From: Sophora flavescens
Taxonomy: Eukaryota; Streptophyta; Magnoliopsida; Fabales; Fabaceae
Length of the DNA stretch: 64,000 nucleotides
Direction: 5' to 3'
NCBI GenBank assembly: GCA_030762895.1
Contig: CM061065.1
Location: forward strand, 70,726,200 to 70,790,199
Made by a program: the position numbers and the translations under genes. This document shows positions 22,254-34,135 of this stretch, one piece after another. The notes beneath the pieces are model-generated. The model was not told the origin of the DNA and ran no database searches. It worked only from the letters and a program-made list of their open reading frames with translations. Positions within the stretch are counted from its first letter, which is position 1, and each line of letters begins with the position of its first letter.

Positions 22254-22563
22254 TTACAATTGCATACTCCAATTGGAAATACTATACACAATGACCTTTA
22301 AAAGGCTGAATTTGTTACATGATTCATTCCCAAACCAGTAAAAAAAGTTCCCAAACACACCCAATTTCGGGTCTTCCAATTCGGTCCAGCATGAAGATTC
22401 TGACAGGCTTGCAGGGATCAGCGCATTTAACATAAAAATTCCATCGATCATTCAATGGTATTAATGCACCAATTGAATTAGAATGATAGGATGGAATATA
22501 TCCAAAATTACACCAGCCGAACTGATGCTTTTCTTTCCCTGGCACAGTATCAGCCGTAAACAA
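22254..22563 (-). other. Unrecognised gene-like fragment, copy A
   Basis: The minus-strand frame contains K-E-K-H-Q-F-G-W-C-N-F-G-Y-I-P-S-Y and S-I-G-A-L-I-P-L-N-D, which looks like real protein, not random sequence, and is conserved at the protein level up to that point in the second copy (25019-24714). After P-L-N-D the two copies diverge in frame because of a 4-bp difference (ATCGATC versus ATC). Upstream a stop lies within about 10 codons. I do not recognise the protein. It may be a captured host-gene fragment next to the LINE-type terminus. Confidence 0.35.
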
Positions 22564-22641
22564 AAAAATGAGGACTATCGCACTACATCAGTCCTTAGTA
22601 ACCAGAATTTCGACACTTGACTTCATGCATTCAATAACACC

Positions 22642-23195
22642 CTGTTTTCCGTTTAAGTGCTTTTTATATGTGCCTTATTTGTTAGGAAGGTTTAGAATGG
22701 GCTAAGTGAGGTTTTTAAGTTAAAAATCCCTTCCTGATGCATGAGCACACCCGTACTGATGTGAGCACGCTCGTGCTCAGCAGTTAGACGCGCCTCGTTG
22801 ACGCTAAGTTGAGCACGCCCATGCTCAACAGTAAGAACGACCATGCTCGAGTCTCAGTGGCTATAAATAGGAACAGTGCGCGAGGGTTTTTGTGTGCAAC
22901 CCTTGTTTTGGTTTCTCTGCCTCCAAAATAGCAGAAACCTCACTTCCTCTTTCTCACCCTTGAACCCTTCTCAGTTCTAGGAATCCTTGCGGTATTTGAG
23001 AGGGGAACACGCACGTTAGTGTCTTATAAGGTAATAGTCTTCCCCTCTTCTGTTTCATGAATTGGAAACTAATGGGTTAACCATGTTTGTGTTGACCAAG
23101 GCTTGGGATCGTTCTTCGAGCCATTCGAGGGAACCGGTTTAGGAGCATTGTCAGTTTAACGAGAATTCTTCATACCAGGTATAGGGAGAAGGAAA
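22642..23195 (+). repeat. Truncated Tekay/Del-like LTR (5' part)
   Basis: It matches the start of the LTR at 31367 (AACACC.TGTTTTCCGTTTAAG), including the GAGCACG/CGTGCTC palindromes, TATAAATA at 22862-22869 and the CATACCAGGTATAGGGAGAAGG stretch, then stops at the tandem-duplication breakpoint. No body of an element follows. Confidence 0.85.
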
Positions 23196-25087
23196 AATCT
23201 ACCGCTCAAATAATGAGTGACAAAATTAGCGACGAGATAAAATCCGTCGAAAAAAGTGGTGTCGCAAAATACAGTCACGTAATTTATGTGTCGCCTCTAT
23301 CAACGACAACAAAAAAAACCATCTCTAACAATAAAAAATTTGTTGCTAAATTTTTTTAAAGACTTAACTTTAAATTCGTCGCAAAATACAATCACGTAAT
23401 TTATGATGGATTGGGATCAGTTGCTGCTTTTGACGGATTCGGATCCGTCGTTGTTAATGATTGATTGGGATTCATCACTGTTTATAACGAATTGGGATCC
23501 ATCACTGTTTACGACGGACCAGGATTCGTCGCTGTTTATGACGAAAATACATTCATCACTGATTGCGATAAGAATATGTTCTCGCTACATGCAACACATT
23601 TAATTATTCGTCGTAATTAACGACATATATAGGATTTTAGCGACGAAGTCAACAACTAAAATAGGTTTTCAAATAGTAATAGAATAATTAATAAAAATAA
23701 TTAATAAATTCATTTAAATTTACACTTCAACGAAGGTATTAGCGACGAAGAGTTTTCGTTGTTAAAGAATTCATCGCTAATTTTGTCGCTATTTATTAAC
23801 GATGGAATTAGGGACACATTTTTTAGTTGTTGGTTTTGAATTATAATATTAACAATGGATTTAATGACAAATATTTAGCAACGTACGATCTCTGTCGGTA
23901 AGTTTGTGGATAAATTCAAATCAAAACATCGGCGACGGATTATGTTGCGAGATATTCAATGACATCATATTCCATCACTAAATGAGTAGCTAAATAGAAA
24001 ATAGTTAGACATTGTAAATCAAAACACAATTCGTCGTAGTCTACGACATATATGTTTCCGTCATTTTTTATTTTTTTGATAAGCAAACTATATTAAAAAG
24101 AGTACTTGGGGTACCCTTACCCGTTTACAAAGTAACTAGGATTACAAAGAGAAAATGTTATATCACAACCAAATGAAAGAAGAATTCAATCTAGTTGACC
24201 GGTTAACTAACCTCCCCCCCCCCCAATATAGATCCATACCCAAAGAAAGAAAACAAAACAAAAATTGTCTTACATATAAACTAAAGAAACACCAAACTGC
24301 ACCATCATCAAGCCCATGAAAACCATGTCACAAAACAGACATTGAAGAACGCCACTTGAAAAGGACACCGAAGAAAACATGAGCAAAAACAGAAAATCAT
24401 CATTGTCCAACCCAAAGAAGTACCAAAGACCGCCAAAAAAACACATAGTATGTCGTCCTAAGAAAAGGATCAAGAAAAGAATATAGTTAAGAGTTACGAA
24501 TAAAAAAACCACCCAGTTCAAGCCTTATAGGCTACAAGCAACAAAGAAGAGTGTCAACCTCTCGATTATTCGTTTCAATCAACGTTTTTTTTTTATAATC
24601 AAAAAGTCTATTGATGAGAGTACAAGGGGTACTCTAACCCACATACAAAAGGACATCAAAGGTTATAGGCTTTATGTAAATTAAATACTGATTATAAGAG
24701 TCCAGTATTTGTTTTACAATTGCCTACTCCAATTGGAAATACTATACAAAATGACCTTGAAAAGGCTGAATCTGTTACATGATTCATTCCCAAACCAGCA
24801 AAAAAAATTCCCAAACACACCCAATTTTGGGTCTTCCAATACGGTCCAGCATGAAGATTTTGTCAGGCTTATAGGGATCAGCGCATTTAACATAAAAATT
24901 CCATCATTCAATGGTATTAATGCACCAATTGAATTGGAATCATAGGATGGAATATTTCCAAAATTGCACCAGCAGAACTGATGCTTTTCTTTCCTTGGCA
25001 CAGTATCGGCCGTAAACAAAAAAATGAGGACTATCGCAGTACATCAGTCCTTAGTAACCGAACTTTCGACCCTTGACTTCATGCATT
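23196..25087. repeat. Tandem duplication unit 2, left part (CACTA-like and LINE pieces)
   Basis: Near-copy of 20073-21400 joined to a copy of 22075-22640; about 670 bp between them are missing. It contains the GTCGCTA-rich element, the LINE 3' end (about 24067-24540) and the unrecognised gene fragment. A C10 run at about 24213-24222 is new here. The unit is interrupted at 25088 by CACTA 1 and continues at 31363. Confidence 0.85.
24714..25019 (-). other. Unrecognised gene-like fragment, copy B
   Basis: Second copy of the 22254-22563 fragment, in the second tandem unit. It shares the segment ending S-I-G-A-L-I-P-L-N-D and then continues in a different frame because of a 4-bp deletion. It ends about 70 bp from the CACTA 1 insertion point. 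No known domain seen. Confidence 0.35.
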
Positions 25088-25129
25088 CACTAGTGGAAAT
25101 AATGTAATATACGGGAACGTTTTACGTCA

Positions 25130-26860
25130 CTTGACCATATGTTTGACGTTAAAAATGAGGCGGTGACAGCTTTGTAAATATTAAATCACTATTTGCGACA
25201 GTTGTGTAAAGAACTGATGTTAAAAGTGATTTTAACACTTTTAACGTCAGTTGTTTATACAACTGACGTTAAATGTGTGATTTTTACGACAGTTAAATAA
25301 ATAACTGACGTAAATAATTATGAAACTCATTTCTTTCGTTGTCATCTCCCTGTTGTTACTCTTAACGTTGATCACTCCATATAGTGCAGTTTATTTCTAA
25401 ACCTTTTTTTTAAACAAGTTTATTTTTAATGTTAATTAATTAGATTGAATTAGTAAACAAATTCTTGTGCAAATTAAAATAAATAAACACTTAACATAAA
25501 ACAAGTTATATATGTATAATCAAATCGTATCTCATTGAAGCGATTCATAAGTTACAGCTACATGATTAAAAGATAAAAAATTTATGCAACATAGCACTAA
25601 AATATAAAAAAGTTTCTGCTTCAAAATCATTTTCTTCTCAGTCCTGTCCTCAGAAACTCCAATGGATGCATCTCCTCCCTTACTTGAATTCCAGCTTGAT
25701 ACTCCATCTGAAACCACTGTCACTTTGGAATCAAAGCAGAGTGAAGGGATGGGATGAAATAAGGTGAGGGAATCACATTACGTGATTCACCCAACCTTAC
25801 CATCCATGTTACATGATGCCCTGTTGTCACTCTTAACACAGGTCAATCCATATAAATAGTGCAGTTTATTTCTAAACTTTTTTTTAAACAAGTTTATTTT
25901 TAATCTTAATTAATTAGCTTGAATTAGTAAACAAATTCTTGTGCAAATTAAAATAAATAAACACTTAACATAAAACAAGTTATATATGTATAATCAAATC
26001 GTATTTCATTGAAGCGATTCATAAGTTACAATTACATGATTAAAAGATAAAAAATTTCTGCAACATAGCCCTAAAATATAAAAAAGTTTCTGCTTCAACA
26101 TCATTTTCTTCTCAGTCCTGTCCTCAGAAACTCCAATGGATGGATCGATGCATCTCCTCTCTCACTTGAATTCCATGATGCATCGTGAATCCACAGTCAC
26201 TAGCAGCGAAAGCAAGTGAAAGGGATCTTTGCATCACCTCCTTCACTGGAATTCCTTGATGCATCGTCTTGAATCCACAGTCACTTGGTGCGAAAGCAGA
26301 GTGAAAGGGATGGCTGGGATGAAATAAAGTGAGTAAATCACATTACGTGATTTACACAACCTTACCATCCATGTTACGTGATTTACTCAACCTCAGAAGT
26401 TTTTGACCATTAGGACAGAGACCTTTAAGTCTAGGTATAGGAAGAAATAACAAAAGTCTCAGAGCCATTTTGTGAAGGAATAGAAAAGGCACGAAATATA
26501 TATAGAGGAAAAGAAGAGGCTGTATTACAGACTGATACAGAAGAATGGTACTTTATATAGAGAAGAGAGACTAGATGATTTTCTTGAAAACTGATCTATA
26601 AACTTAATGCTCATGGGTAAGTAGCATAGTAGTCAAAGGAATGAAGAAACTTATAACGTCAGTTGTCTTCAACAACTGACGTTAAAATTGTTTTTAAATA
26701 AAAAATATTTATTTTTAACGTCAGTTGTTTATACAACTGACGTTAAACAATGACTTTTAACATCAGTTGCTTAAGAGAACTGACGTTAAATAAATGACCT
26801 TTAACGTCAGTTGTTACAAACAACTGACGTAAAATGTTTTATTTTTGGTTTTTGATTATA
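25130..26860. repeat. Left subterminal region of CACTA 1: palindromes and tandem duplication
   Basis: Palindromic units such as TTAACGTCAGTTGTTTATAC and its complement lie at about 25225-25310 and 26655-26835. Between them an AT-rich block containing CAACATAGC(A/C)CTAAAATAT and ACTCCAATGGATG occurs twice. The same block is present in CACTA 2 at about 52430-52600. Minus-strand frames here are short and unrecognised. Confidence 0.8.
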
Positions 26861-27681
26861 ACGTTTACACCCGCGCGCCTTCTGCACTTCGCTCTGTACG
26901 TCTCTGTTCTTCTCTTTTCATCACGCTCACTCTCACTCTCACTATGCCCTAATCGCGAGCTCATCTCCACCGCAACCACCGCGAGGGCTTCTTCGCCACC
27001 ACCGTGAGGTACACTATTAACCCCTAACTCTGTCTTTCCTGCTCATTCTTTGCAATAACTTGACATCTCTCTTTTGCCCCTTCCCGTGCACTAACTCTCC
27101 TTGTCCCTCTGCTCTCAGTAACCACATCGAACGTTGGCCACCACTCGAACTCCCCTCCCCACCACCACACGAGCACCTATTTCTGGTGAGTCTTTAGGGA
27201 ACATTTTTTTTTTATTTTTGGTTTTCAGTGTATGTTGAAACTGTAGTCTCAGTAGTTGAAACTTGAAACTGTGAGTTTGAGTTGTTTGGAATGTCTCTAT
27301 TTTTGGTTTTGAGTGTATGTTGCTCTGCTGGTTGGTCTGTCACGGCCGTGATGCTAATCATGGCTAGACCGTGATCAGTTCTGCCTGTGAGGGTCTGGTT
27401 CAGTTGGCACGTTACGGCCATGATGGACATCACTGCCAGGCCGTGACCAGTTCTTGGCAATATTCAAAAACTAGTTTTCAATCTCCCGTATTGTCCTTAT
27501 ATTGGATATATGTTTTGTATATCTACAGAACCTATCTAGTTATGGATCGTAGTTGGATGGTTTGTAAGTGAACTAGTGCTGAGTATTTGAAGGGGGTGGG
27601 AGAATTTATAGAATTTGCTCAAAGGAATGTTCCTAATAACCTATGTTAATAAATATATATTGTTTCTGAACAGGCATACAT

Positions 27682-30658
27682 ATGGATCAGTCGGATAGCC
27701 CACATGCACGGGAGGACATTGTGGGGCCTATGCAAGACCCGATCGCGCCTACGCCTTATTCTAGTATAAGTTTACATGTTATATACTATCTTTACTCCTT
27801 CTTTTTAATGTAAGTTTATAATGTTACAACCCTCTATTTTATCATTTTTTTGTCCATACAGACATCACAGGCTCATAGGAAACGGGGTAGAGGAGCCACG
27901 TCGTTGAAGAAACTAGAGAAGGACAGGCAAAGCGGAAAGAAGCTTGAGGTGTCCTTCGATGCTAATCTAAATGCCCAGGGACCCTGTGCTAAAGAATTTA
28001 ATAAGTGGGTGTTTCTACAAGCGAAGCAGCACGTAAGCATCAAGTACAACCACTGGAATGACGTACCACAGAACGTTAAGGATCAGATTTGGGAGAATAT
28101 CTCGGTATTTTACCTTTACATTCGTTTGATTTACATTATTAGATAATTATTCGAGTTATAATCCATCCAGTTGTTATGTATTTAATGTGTAGGTAGCTTG
28201 GACTGTGCCAAATGACGAGGATCATCGTCAAAAATGTATTAAAATGGCATCAAAGCGTTGGAATGGGTTCAAGCATGATCTTACCAGGTACTATGTATCT
28301 GGGAAGAAGCGGCGTGATAAAATGTTCTCGGATTATCCCTGGATTGATCAGGATACTTGGGATATGTTTGCTAGGAGTCGACAGGATGGAGAATTTCAGG
28401 TTGGTTGATTAAGTTAATTTTGTATGCTTCTTATAGATCATTTAACTGTATTTAATTATGTGTTTTTGTTTGAATAGGCTAAGGCAGATAAGGGTCGGTG
28501 GAATCAGCCGAAGAACGTCCACCGCCACACCATGTCTCAGGGTGCGTACCAGACTCGGATCGAGCAGATGATGGCGGATAGGCTGAGGGCGAAGCGGGAA
28601 GAGCACTCTGCTAGGATTGAAAGAGGAGAGGTGCCTGAGGGCACACCATTATGTCCTCCATTGGACATCGACCGCGAGGATGTCTGGTTAGCCGGCCGCA
28701 TGACAAAGACGGGATCTTTTAAAGTTGATGCACTCGCGAAGTGGTATATAAGATTGTAAGTAAATAATTAACTTGATTTCAATTGATATTTTTATAGATA
28801 TTTTTAACACTTTTCACTTGCACGTTATTTCATTTTTTCATTGTAGATGGATCTTAAATCACAATCCTCCCAGGGCTCATTCGTCCCTTCTGGACGGCGG
28901 GACGTCTTGATGAATGCTCTAGGCAAGAAAGACCATCCTGGTCGGGTTATCGGTGTTCCTGGGAACGTGACCATCAAAGAATATTATGGCAAGTCTGCTT
29001 CACGAAAGCGGGTGGTTGATGAAGCATCAATTTTGAATGACATTACTCAGCACCACATGTCCAACCCTACTATTACAACACATCTGATGCAAAGCTTAAT
29101 ATCCAACCCAGATTTCAAGCAGGTGCTTGCCAGAGAGCTTTCCTCCGTCGGTTCATCCCAGGACACCGCAGGGCATGCCAACCCATCACATGTGAGCACA
29201 AAAGAGAGTTATAGTAGGGCACATGTGGAGGACGATGAGTTGGCAGCTAGGGAGCGGGAGTTGGAAGTCCAACGCCATGAGCATGAGTTGGAAATGAAAA
29301 GGCGTGAGCTTGAGTTGGACTTCAAACGACGTGAGCTCGAAATGTTAACAAAGGTATGTATTCATTATTAATGTGCAAATTAGTAAAATAATTACTTGTG
29401 TTTTTTTTAATTATCAACAACTTATCTATTTTATTTTTCCTAAATTGAAGGCCAAGTCGACGTCGGTGTCGCTGTCACCTGTCACTCGTTTGTTCTCACT
29501 TGGTGAGGATTATGCGTTTCAGATTTTTGAATGTCCATTGGAGCACGATGGATGGGTGGCACGCCCAGATCAACAGAGGATATTTTCCTTCTGTGGTGAA
29601 GATCTCAGGAACGCGTGCAGAAATAACGTCTGGATGGCCAGCATGGTTTTGAGTCTCTGGTGCACGCAAGTTAATTTTTTATTTTATAACTTATTTATTT
29701 TTTATATTTTTCCATTTAGTAATTTATTTTAATTTCAATATATATATTATGTAATTAACATCCACACCTTTTCATATCTTAGGTATCTCCATCGTCTTCA
29801 GCTTGATAAGGGCGTTGCATCAGTTTACGGCTTCTTAGAGCCATCAGTCCTTCTGCCCCAATTCTTTGCTGGCAATGCATTTAGTAAATACATAGGGAAC
29901 TTGTTGGGAGACAATCTAAAAGAATTATATCTGGCTCCCTACTGTATGAAAAACCATTGACAGTTGCTCGTACTTCACCCGTCTAGGCATACTGTCATAT
30001 TCTTCTACTCTCTCCACCAAAACCCGCCACACGAAGTGGTGGAAGCTGTAAATACGTAAGTAACTATTCTTAAATTTAATTTAAGTTTTAATATCAGTTG
30101 TTTTTAGTTTATTACAGACATGGTATATGAATTTGTTAACTGACACGATTATTTGTTTATGATAGCGCGCTGAAGGTGGGTAGCATAAGTTGCGCCAACG
30201 GGAGAAGTAGGACTTCTAAGGCTAAAGCAAATCCTGAATGGACCTTCCTCAAGTTTTGGTAGTTTATTTATCAAATAATTAATATTATAAATACAAATTT
30301 ATATGAATATTCAACTGACATTGAAATTAATTTTGTTTGTAGTCTCGATTTCAAATTGACGGGTGGTCGTGCGGCTATTATGTGATGCTTCATATGTTGA
30401 ACATAGTCTCCGCATCTATTAAGGATGGATGGACTAAGGTAATATTTAAACAACTTGTTAGATTATATATTATAGTTTTGAAGATGACTTGTGTTAATGT
30501 TATTGTTATTATTTGAACGTGTGTAGGAATTTAACGACCAATCGCCTCTTCAAGAAGATGAGTTTAGAGACTTGAGGATGCGCTTAGCTGAATTCTTCTT
30601 CAAGTATGCGACTGAAAAAGGAATTGACAAGATACCTCCGCATTACTTAGATGAATAG
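27682..30658 (+). pseudogene. En/Spm accessory-type transposase fused to a Ulp1-type cysteine protease, copy 1
   Basis: Exons inferred from GT-AG sites: 27682-27764, 27862-28104, 28193-28399, 28478-28757, 28847-29353, 29451 to about 29666, 29783-30055, about 30166-30250, 30343-30438, 30528-30658. The N-terminal half resembles Transposase_24 (plant Ptta/En/Spm): a basic N-terminus (RKRGRG), W-T-V-P-N-D-E-D-H, R-W-N-G-F-K-H-D-L and H-T-M-S-Q-G-A-Y. A charged coiled coil (ELEVQRHEHELEMKRREL) links to a C-terminal Ulp1/C48-like domain with H at the N-H position and S-C-G-Y-Y-V-M. A stop replaces the Trp after that His (29961), a donor at 30250 is lost, and the donor after 29666 reads GC. The N-terminal part looks intact. 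Confidence 0.8.
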
Positions 30659-30743
30659 TTTTTTGTTAGACTTTAGAAACTAATTAATAACATGTATATA
30701 TATATCCTTAGATTGGTAGTTTTGTTTTTAGACATTAGAGACT

Positions 30744-30746
<3 letters not shown>

Positions 30747-30823
<77 letters not shown>
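30747..30823. repeat. (AT)38 microsatellite in the 3' UTR of the CACTA 1 gene
   Basis: A perfect AT dinucleotide run of about 77 bp. CACTA 2 has only a few AT/TTAT units at the matching position (about 57308-57330), so it expanded after the two copies separated. Confidence 0.97.
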
Positions 30824-30824
<1 letters not shown>

Positions 30825-31034
30825 TTATAGATAGTTATGTTTTTCCTATACATGGGTTTTGGTTTTAAGTCCCCCATTGTTCCTTTGTATATTTCTTTTC
30901 TGTTTGTTAATATTGAAATTTAAGGGTAGTGTTTGCAATTCTGTAATGTGTGGGATATTCGTGTTCTTGGGATATTTCTTGAATGCGGGGATAATCGAGG
31001 GGAGTGATATTTTAAAACTGAATTTAAAAAAAAA

Positions 31035-31362
31035 AATTAACGTCGGTTGTATCAAACAAGCGGCGTTAATAATAGCATTTTATAAAATATACAGTAAACT
31101 ATTAACGTCAGTTGAAATAAACAACTGACGTTAAAATTAAAACCTTTAACGTCAGTTCTTTAACACAACTGACGTTAGATTTAACAAAATTAACGTCAGT
31201 TATGTTAAAGAACTGACGTTAATAGTTTTATTTTTAACGTCAGTTGTTTAAACAACTGACGTTAAAATATTAACTATTAACGTCAGCTGTATTTACGTCA
31301 GACAATATTCTGACGTATAAAATCAATTTTAAATGACGTAAAAAGCACTTATTGCACTAGTG
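31035..31362. repeat. Right subterminal palindrome array and terminus of CACTA 1
   Basis: At least five imperfect palindromes of the form TTAACGTCAGTT-n-AACTGACGTTAA, spaced about 35-50 bp apart, run up to the terminus. Such dense subterminal motifs are binding sites for TNPA-type proteins in En/Spm elements; that role is inferred here. Confidence 0.9.
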
Positions 31363-31366
31363 ATTC

Positions 31367-33959
31367 TGTAACACCCCGTTTTCCGTTTAAGTACTTTTTA
31401 TGTGAGCCTTATTTGTTAGAAAGGTTTAGAATGGGCTAAGTGGGGTTTTTAAGTTAAAAATCCCTTCTTGATGCATGATCACACCTGTGCTCATGTGTCA
31501 GCACGTCGTGATTAAGGCTGCATGCATCTCGTTGACGTTGATGTGAGCACGACCTTGCTCAATAGGGAGCACGACCGTGCTCAACAGTCAGACGCACCTC
31601 GTGGACGCTAAGTTGAGCACGCCCGTGCTCAATAGTAAGCACGACCGTGCTTGAGTCTCAATGGCTATAAATAGGAACAGTGCGCGAAGGTTTTTGTGTG
31701 AAACCCTTGTTTAGGTTTCGCTGCCTCCAAAACAGCAGAAACCTCTCTTCCTCTTTCTCACCCTTGAACCTTTCTCAGTTCTAGGAATCCTTGCGGCGTT
31801 TGGGTGAGGAACGTGCACGTTAGTGTCTTATAAGGTAATGGTCTTCCCCTCTTCTGTTTCCTTTTCTGTTTCATGAATTGGAAACTAATGGGTTAACCAT
31901 GTTTGTGTTGACCAAGGCTTGGGATCGTTCTTCCGGCCGTTCGAGGGAACAGGTTTAGGAGCGTCATCAATTTAACGGGAATTCTTCATACCAGGTATAG
32001 GGAGAAGGAATAGCAGGGAGAAGGAATAGTATGAGTATGTAGGTTTGGGGGTAGCGTAAGACGAAGGGTTCCCATAACCTTTTATATTTGACAACCTGTT
32101 GTATGCCTATATGCATGTTGCTACTATATGAATTTTATATGTTTGCAATGTTAATGATTGGCATGACTATTGTTATTGATTTATTGTTATTAGGAACATG
32201 TTTCTGTGATGATGCCATGATTAAAGTGTTCTATCATAATTGTGACATGTGCTGTATTGATTGTTGTTGGTATTATGAACACGTGACGTAAATGTCATAG
32301 AACTGTTAAACAATATTAAGAGAGGTTGTTCCCCTTTGTTCATAAGGCTGAATCGTAGTAATGAGAGGTGAGGTTATTGTTGATGGTTTTTGGCTAGACC
32401 TTAGGGATTGATCTTGAGTGATTAGGGACAATTAATGGAATGAGACTAAAGGACTAATTCCCCTTTAATTCATAAGACGTGAACTTTAATTTAATATTAA
32501 CGAAACTGATGAGTTATGGATTAGAAGGACCTTAGGATTGAATCTGAGAATGTCCCAAACAAGTGGCAATAGGGTTTGTTACCCTTCTGCCCAGAACAAC
32601 AGGGCGTGCATTTGAGCACGCCCGTGCTCAATAGGGAGCATGCTCGTGCTTCCATTCAAACCCATAACTGGGTGCGCTGCTTGAGCACACCCATACTCAA
32701 CAGTGAGCACGACCGTGGTTGACTGTGAGCTCAGCACGCCCGTGCTTAAGGGTGAGCACGCCCGTGCTCACCTGTGCAGAACATAACCAGAATAGTGCAG
32801 AAGAAGGGGTTTCACCCCAAATGCTCTAAAAGACTTGACAAAATACCAATGAAACGTGAAGACCAAAGACAAGTGATAAGACTACTGTACCTTGGTAGCC
32901 TAGTGGCCAATGGGGGCCTTGATGCATGATGGTCAAGGTGACAATCTCTAGTGCTTAATGGCTAGAGTGTTAATGATGATACGGTACCTTGGTAGCCTAG
33001 TGGCCAAGGGGACCTTGATGCTTGATGGTCAAGGTGGTAATCTCTAGTACAGAACAACTAGAGTGTTTAATTAACGAATACGAAACGATATCCATAATCC
33101 TCAATAGCCGAGGTGTTGATGGTGTTGGAACTTGGGTAGCCTATGGGTCCAAGAAGAGGTGGTGATTGTGCTTGTGTGTTTTGTTGAGCATGAATTCATG
33201 CATTAGAGATGTTAGTGGAGGATGTTCAACATAGGGGAGGTTGTCCGTGAGTAAGACGATCTGGCCGTCCGTGGGACCTGGTATCCCTGCGGTGGCACAT
33301 CCGTGAGTGAGGTGCGTCGGCTGTACTAGGAGTCCAACCAAGGTAAGTTGGATTGCCCCGATGTTGGTTCTTATTGGCCAATGTGGAAATGTAACCTCGA
33401 AGTTGACTTACCTGAGATAGATGGATCCAAGTGCATAACGAAGTAGTGGAGCAGAGTTGCATTGTATAGCATACATGTTTATATTATGATGTTTATGAGT
33501 TATACTATTGTTTGCTATAACATGATTGTTTGATGTATGCTCGTCTTGCTAACTGCTTCCTTGTCAATATATTCATATTCATGTTTCTTACTCCCTATCT
33601 CTATGTTTCTTGTTTTGGCATGTATCTTCTATGCAGAGGATGGCCAGCAGTAGGCTGAGGAGTGACTCTGAGGTGTCGCGACTCTTTAGTTAGGATTTCC
33701 AGTTTTTCAGTAGTTAGTTAGTTGTTCAGTTGTATCCGAGGTTGTTTTCTGGATTGGTTATACCAGTTTTATAACATGACATCGGGGTTGGGTTTTCTTT
33801 ATGTTATGTTATGTTTTATTTTTCCGTGTTTGAGACTTGACACAATATGGTGTTCTCTACCCGTTGTTTGGTTTAAATTTTTAATAAATGATGCATGTTT
33901 ATTTTATTTATGTTATCTTTTAAATTCCTTTAAATGTATGCGGGGTAGAAGGTGTCATA
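31367..33959 (+). repeat. 5' LTR of a Tekay/Del-like gypsy element, about 2.6 kb
   Basis: Begins TGTAACACCCCGTTTTCC and ends GGTAGAAGGTGTCATA just before the primer-binding site at 33965. TATAAATA lies at 31666-31673. Clusters of GAGCACG(N2)CGTGCTC palindromes occur at about 31545-31650 and 32595-32780. Repeated CTTGGTAGCCTAGTGGCCAA phrases (32892, 32990) form a short internal duplication. Open frames within it look like noise. Confidence 0.9.
31666..31673 (+). promoter_or_regulatory. LTR TATA box
   Basis: TATAAATA in the context GGCTATAAATAGGAACAG, conserved in the truncated LTR at 22862-22869 and inverted in the LTR at 37956-37963. Confidence 0.75.
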
Positions 33960-33964
33960 TTTAG

Positions 33965-33978
33965 TGGTATTAGAGCAG
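33965..33978 (+). promoter_or_regulatory. tRNA-Met primer-binding site
   Basis: TGGTATTAGAGCAG differs at one base from the initiator tRNA-Met complement TGGTATCAGAGCAG used by many gypsy elements. It starts five bases after the LTR end. Confidence 0.85.
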
Positions 33979-34135
33979 TTCGGCCCTGTCCGGACATGGT
34001 ATGAGTCTATTGTGTGCTCCTGTTTAACTTGTCTATACTTGTTATAAACAATGATGCTATGTGTTAGAAGTGGTAGCTTTTCCTGCTTTAAGTTCCCTGT
34101 GTTTAACAAGTTGTCTTGGGTGTTTACAGGAACTT

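Larger units (their letters stand above)
20073..23195. repeat. Tandem duplication unit 1 (about 3.1 kb)
   Basis: The block starting AGAGGAAAAATCCGTCGCTC at 20073 is repeated from 23188 (AGAAGGAAAAATCTACCGCTC). Unit 2 covers 23196-25087 and resumes after CACTA 1 at 31363-32005. Unit 2 lacks the counterpart of about 21405-22075. The breakpoint lies at a short shared AGGAAAAATC/AGAAGGAA between the CACTA-like element and the LTR interior. Confidence 0.85.
25088..31362 (+). mobile_element. CACTA element 1, 6275 bp, complete ends, Ulp1-type cargo
   Basis: Starts CACTAGTGGAAATAATG at 25088 and ends with the inverse of CACTAGTGCAATAAGTGC at 31362. The 3-bp target duplication is ATT (25085-25087 and 31363-31365). 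Both ends carry palindromic AACGTCAGTT...AACTGACGTT repeats. The unoccupied counterpart at about 22619-22642 (GACTTCATGCATTCAATAACACC) is continuous. One plus-strand gene (27682-30658) is inside. No TNPD transposase, so it is non-autonomous. The left part has a 0.47-kb tandem duplication (about 25345-25790 and 25820-26340). Confidence 0.95.

Noticed and set aside
29783..30658. Independent host SUMO protease gene
   Set aside because: It lies inside CACTA termini, is continuous in exon layout with the transposase-like gene, and is repeated in CACTA 2.
33722..33964. Plus-strand frame at the end of the gypsy LTR
   Set aside because: Hydrophobic, no family match, and it runs through the LTR end into the primer-binding site.
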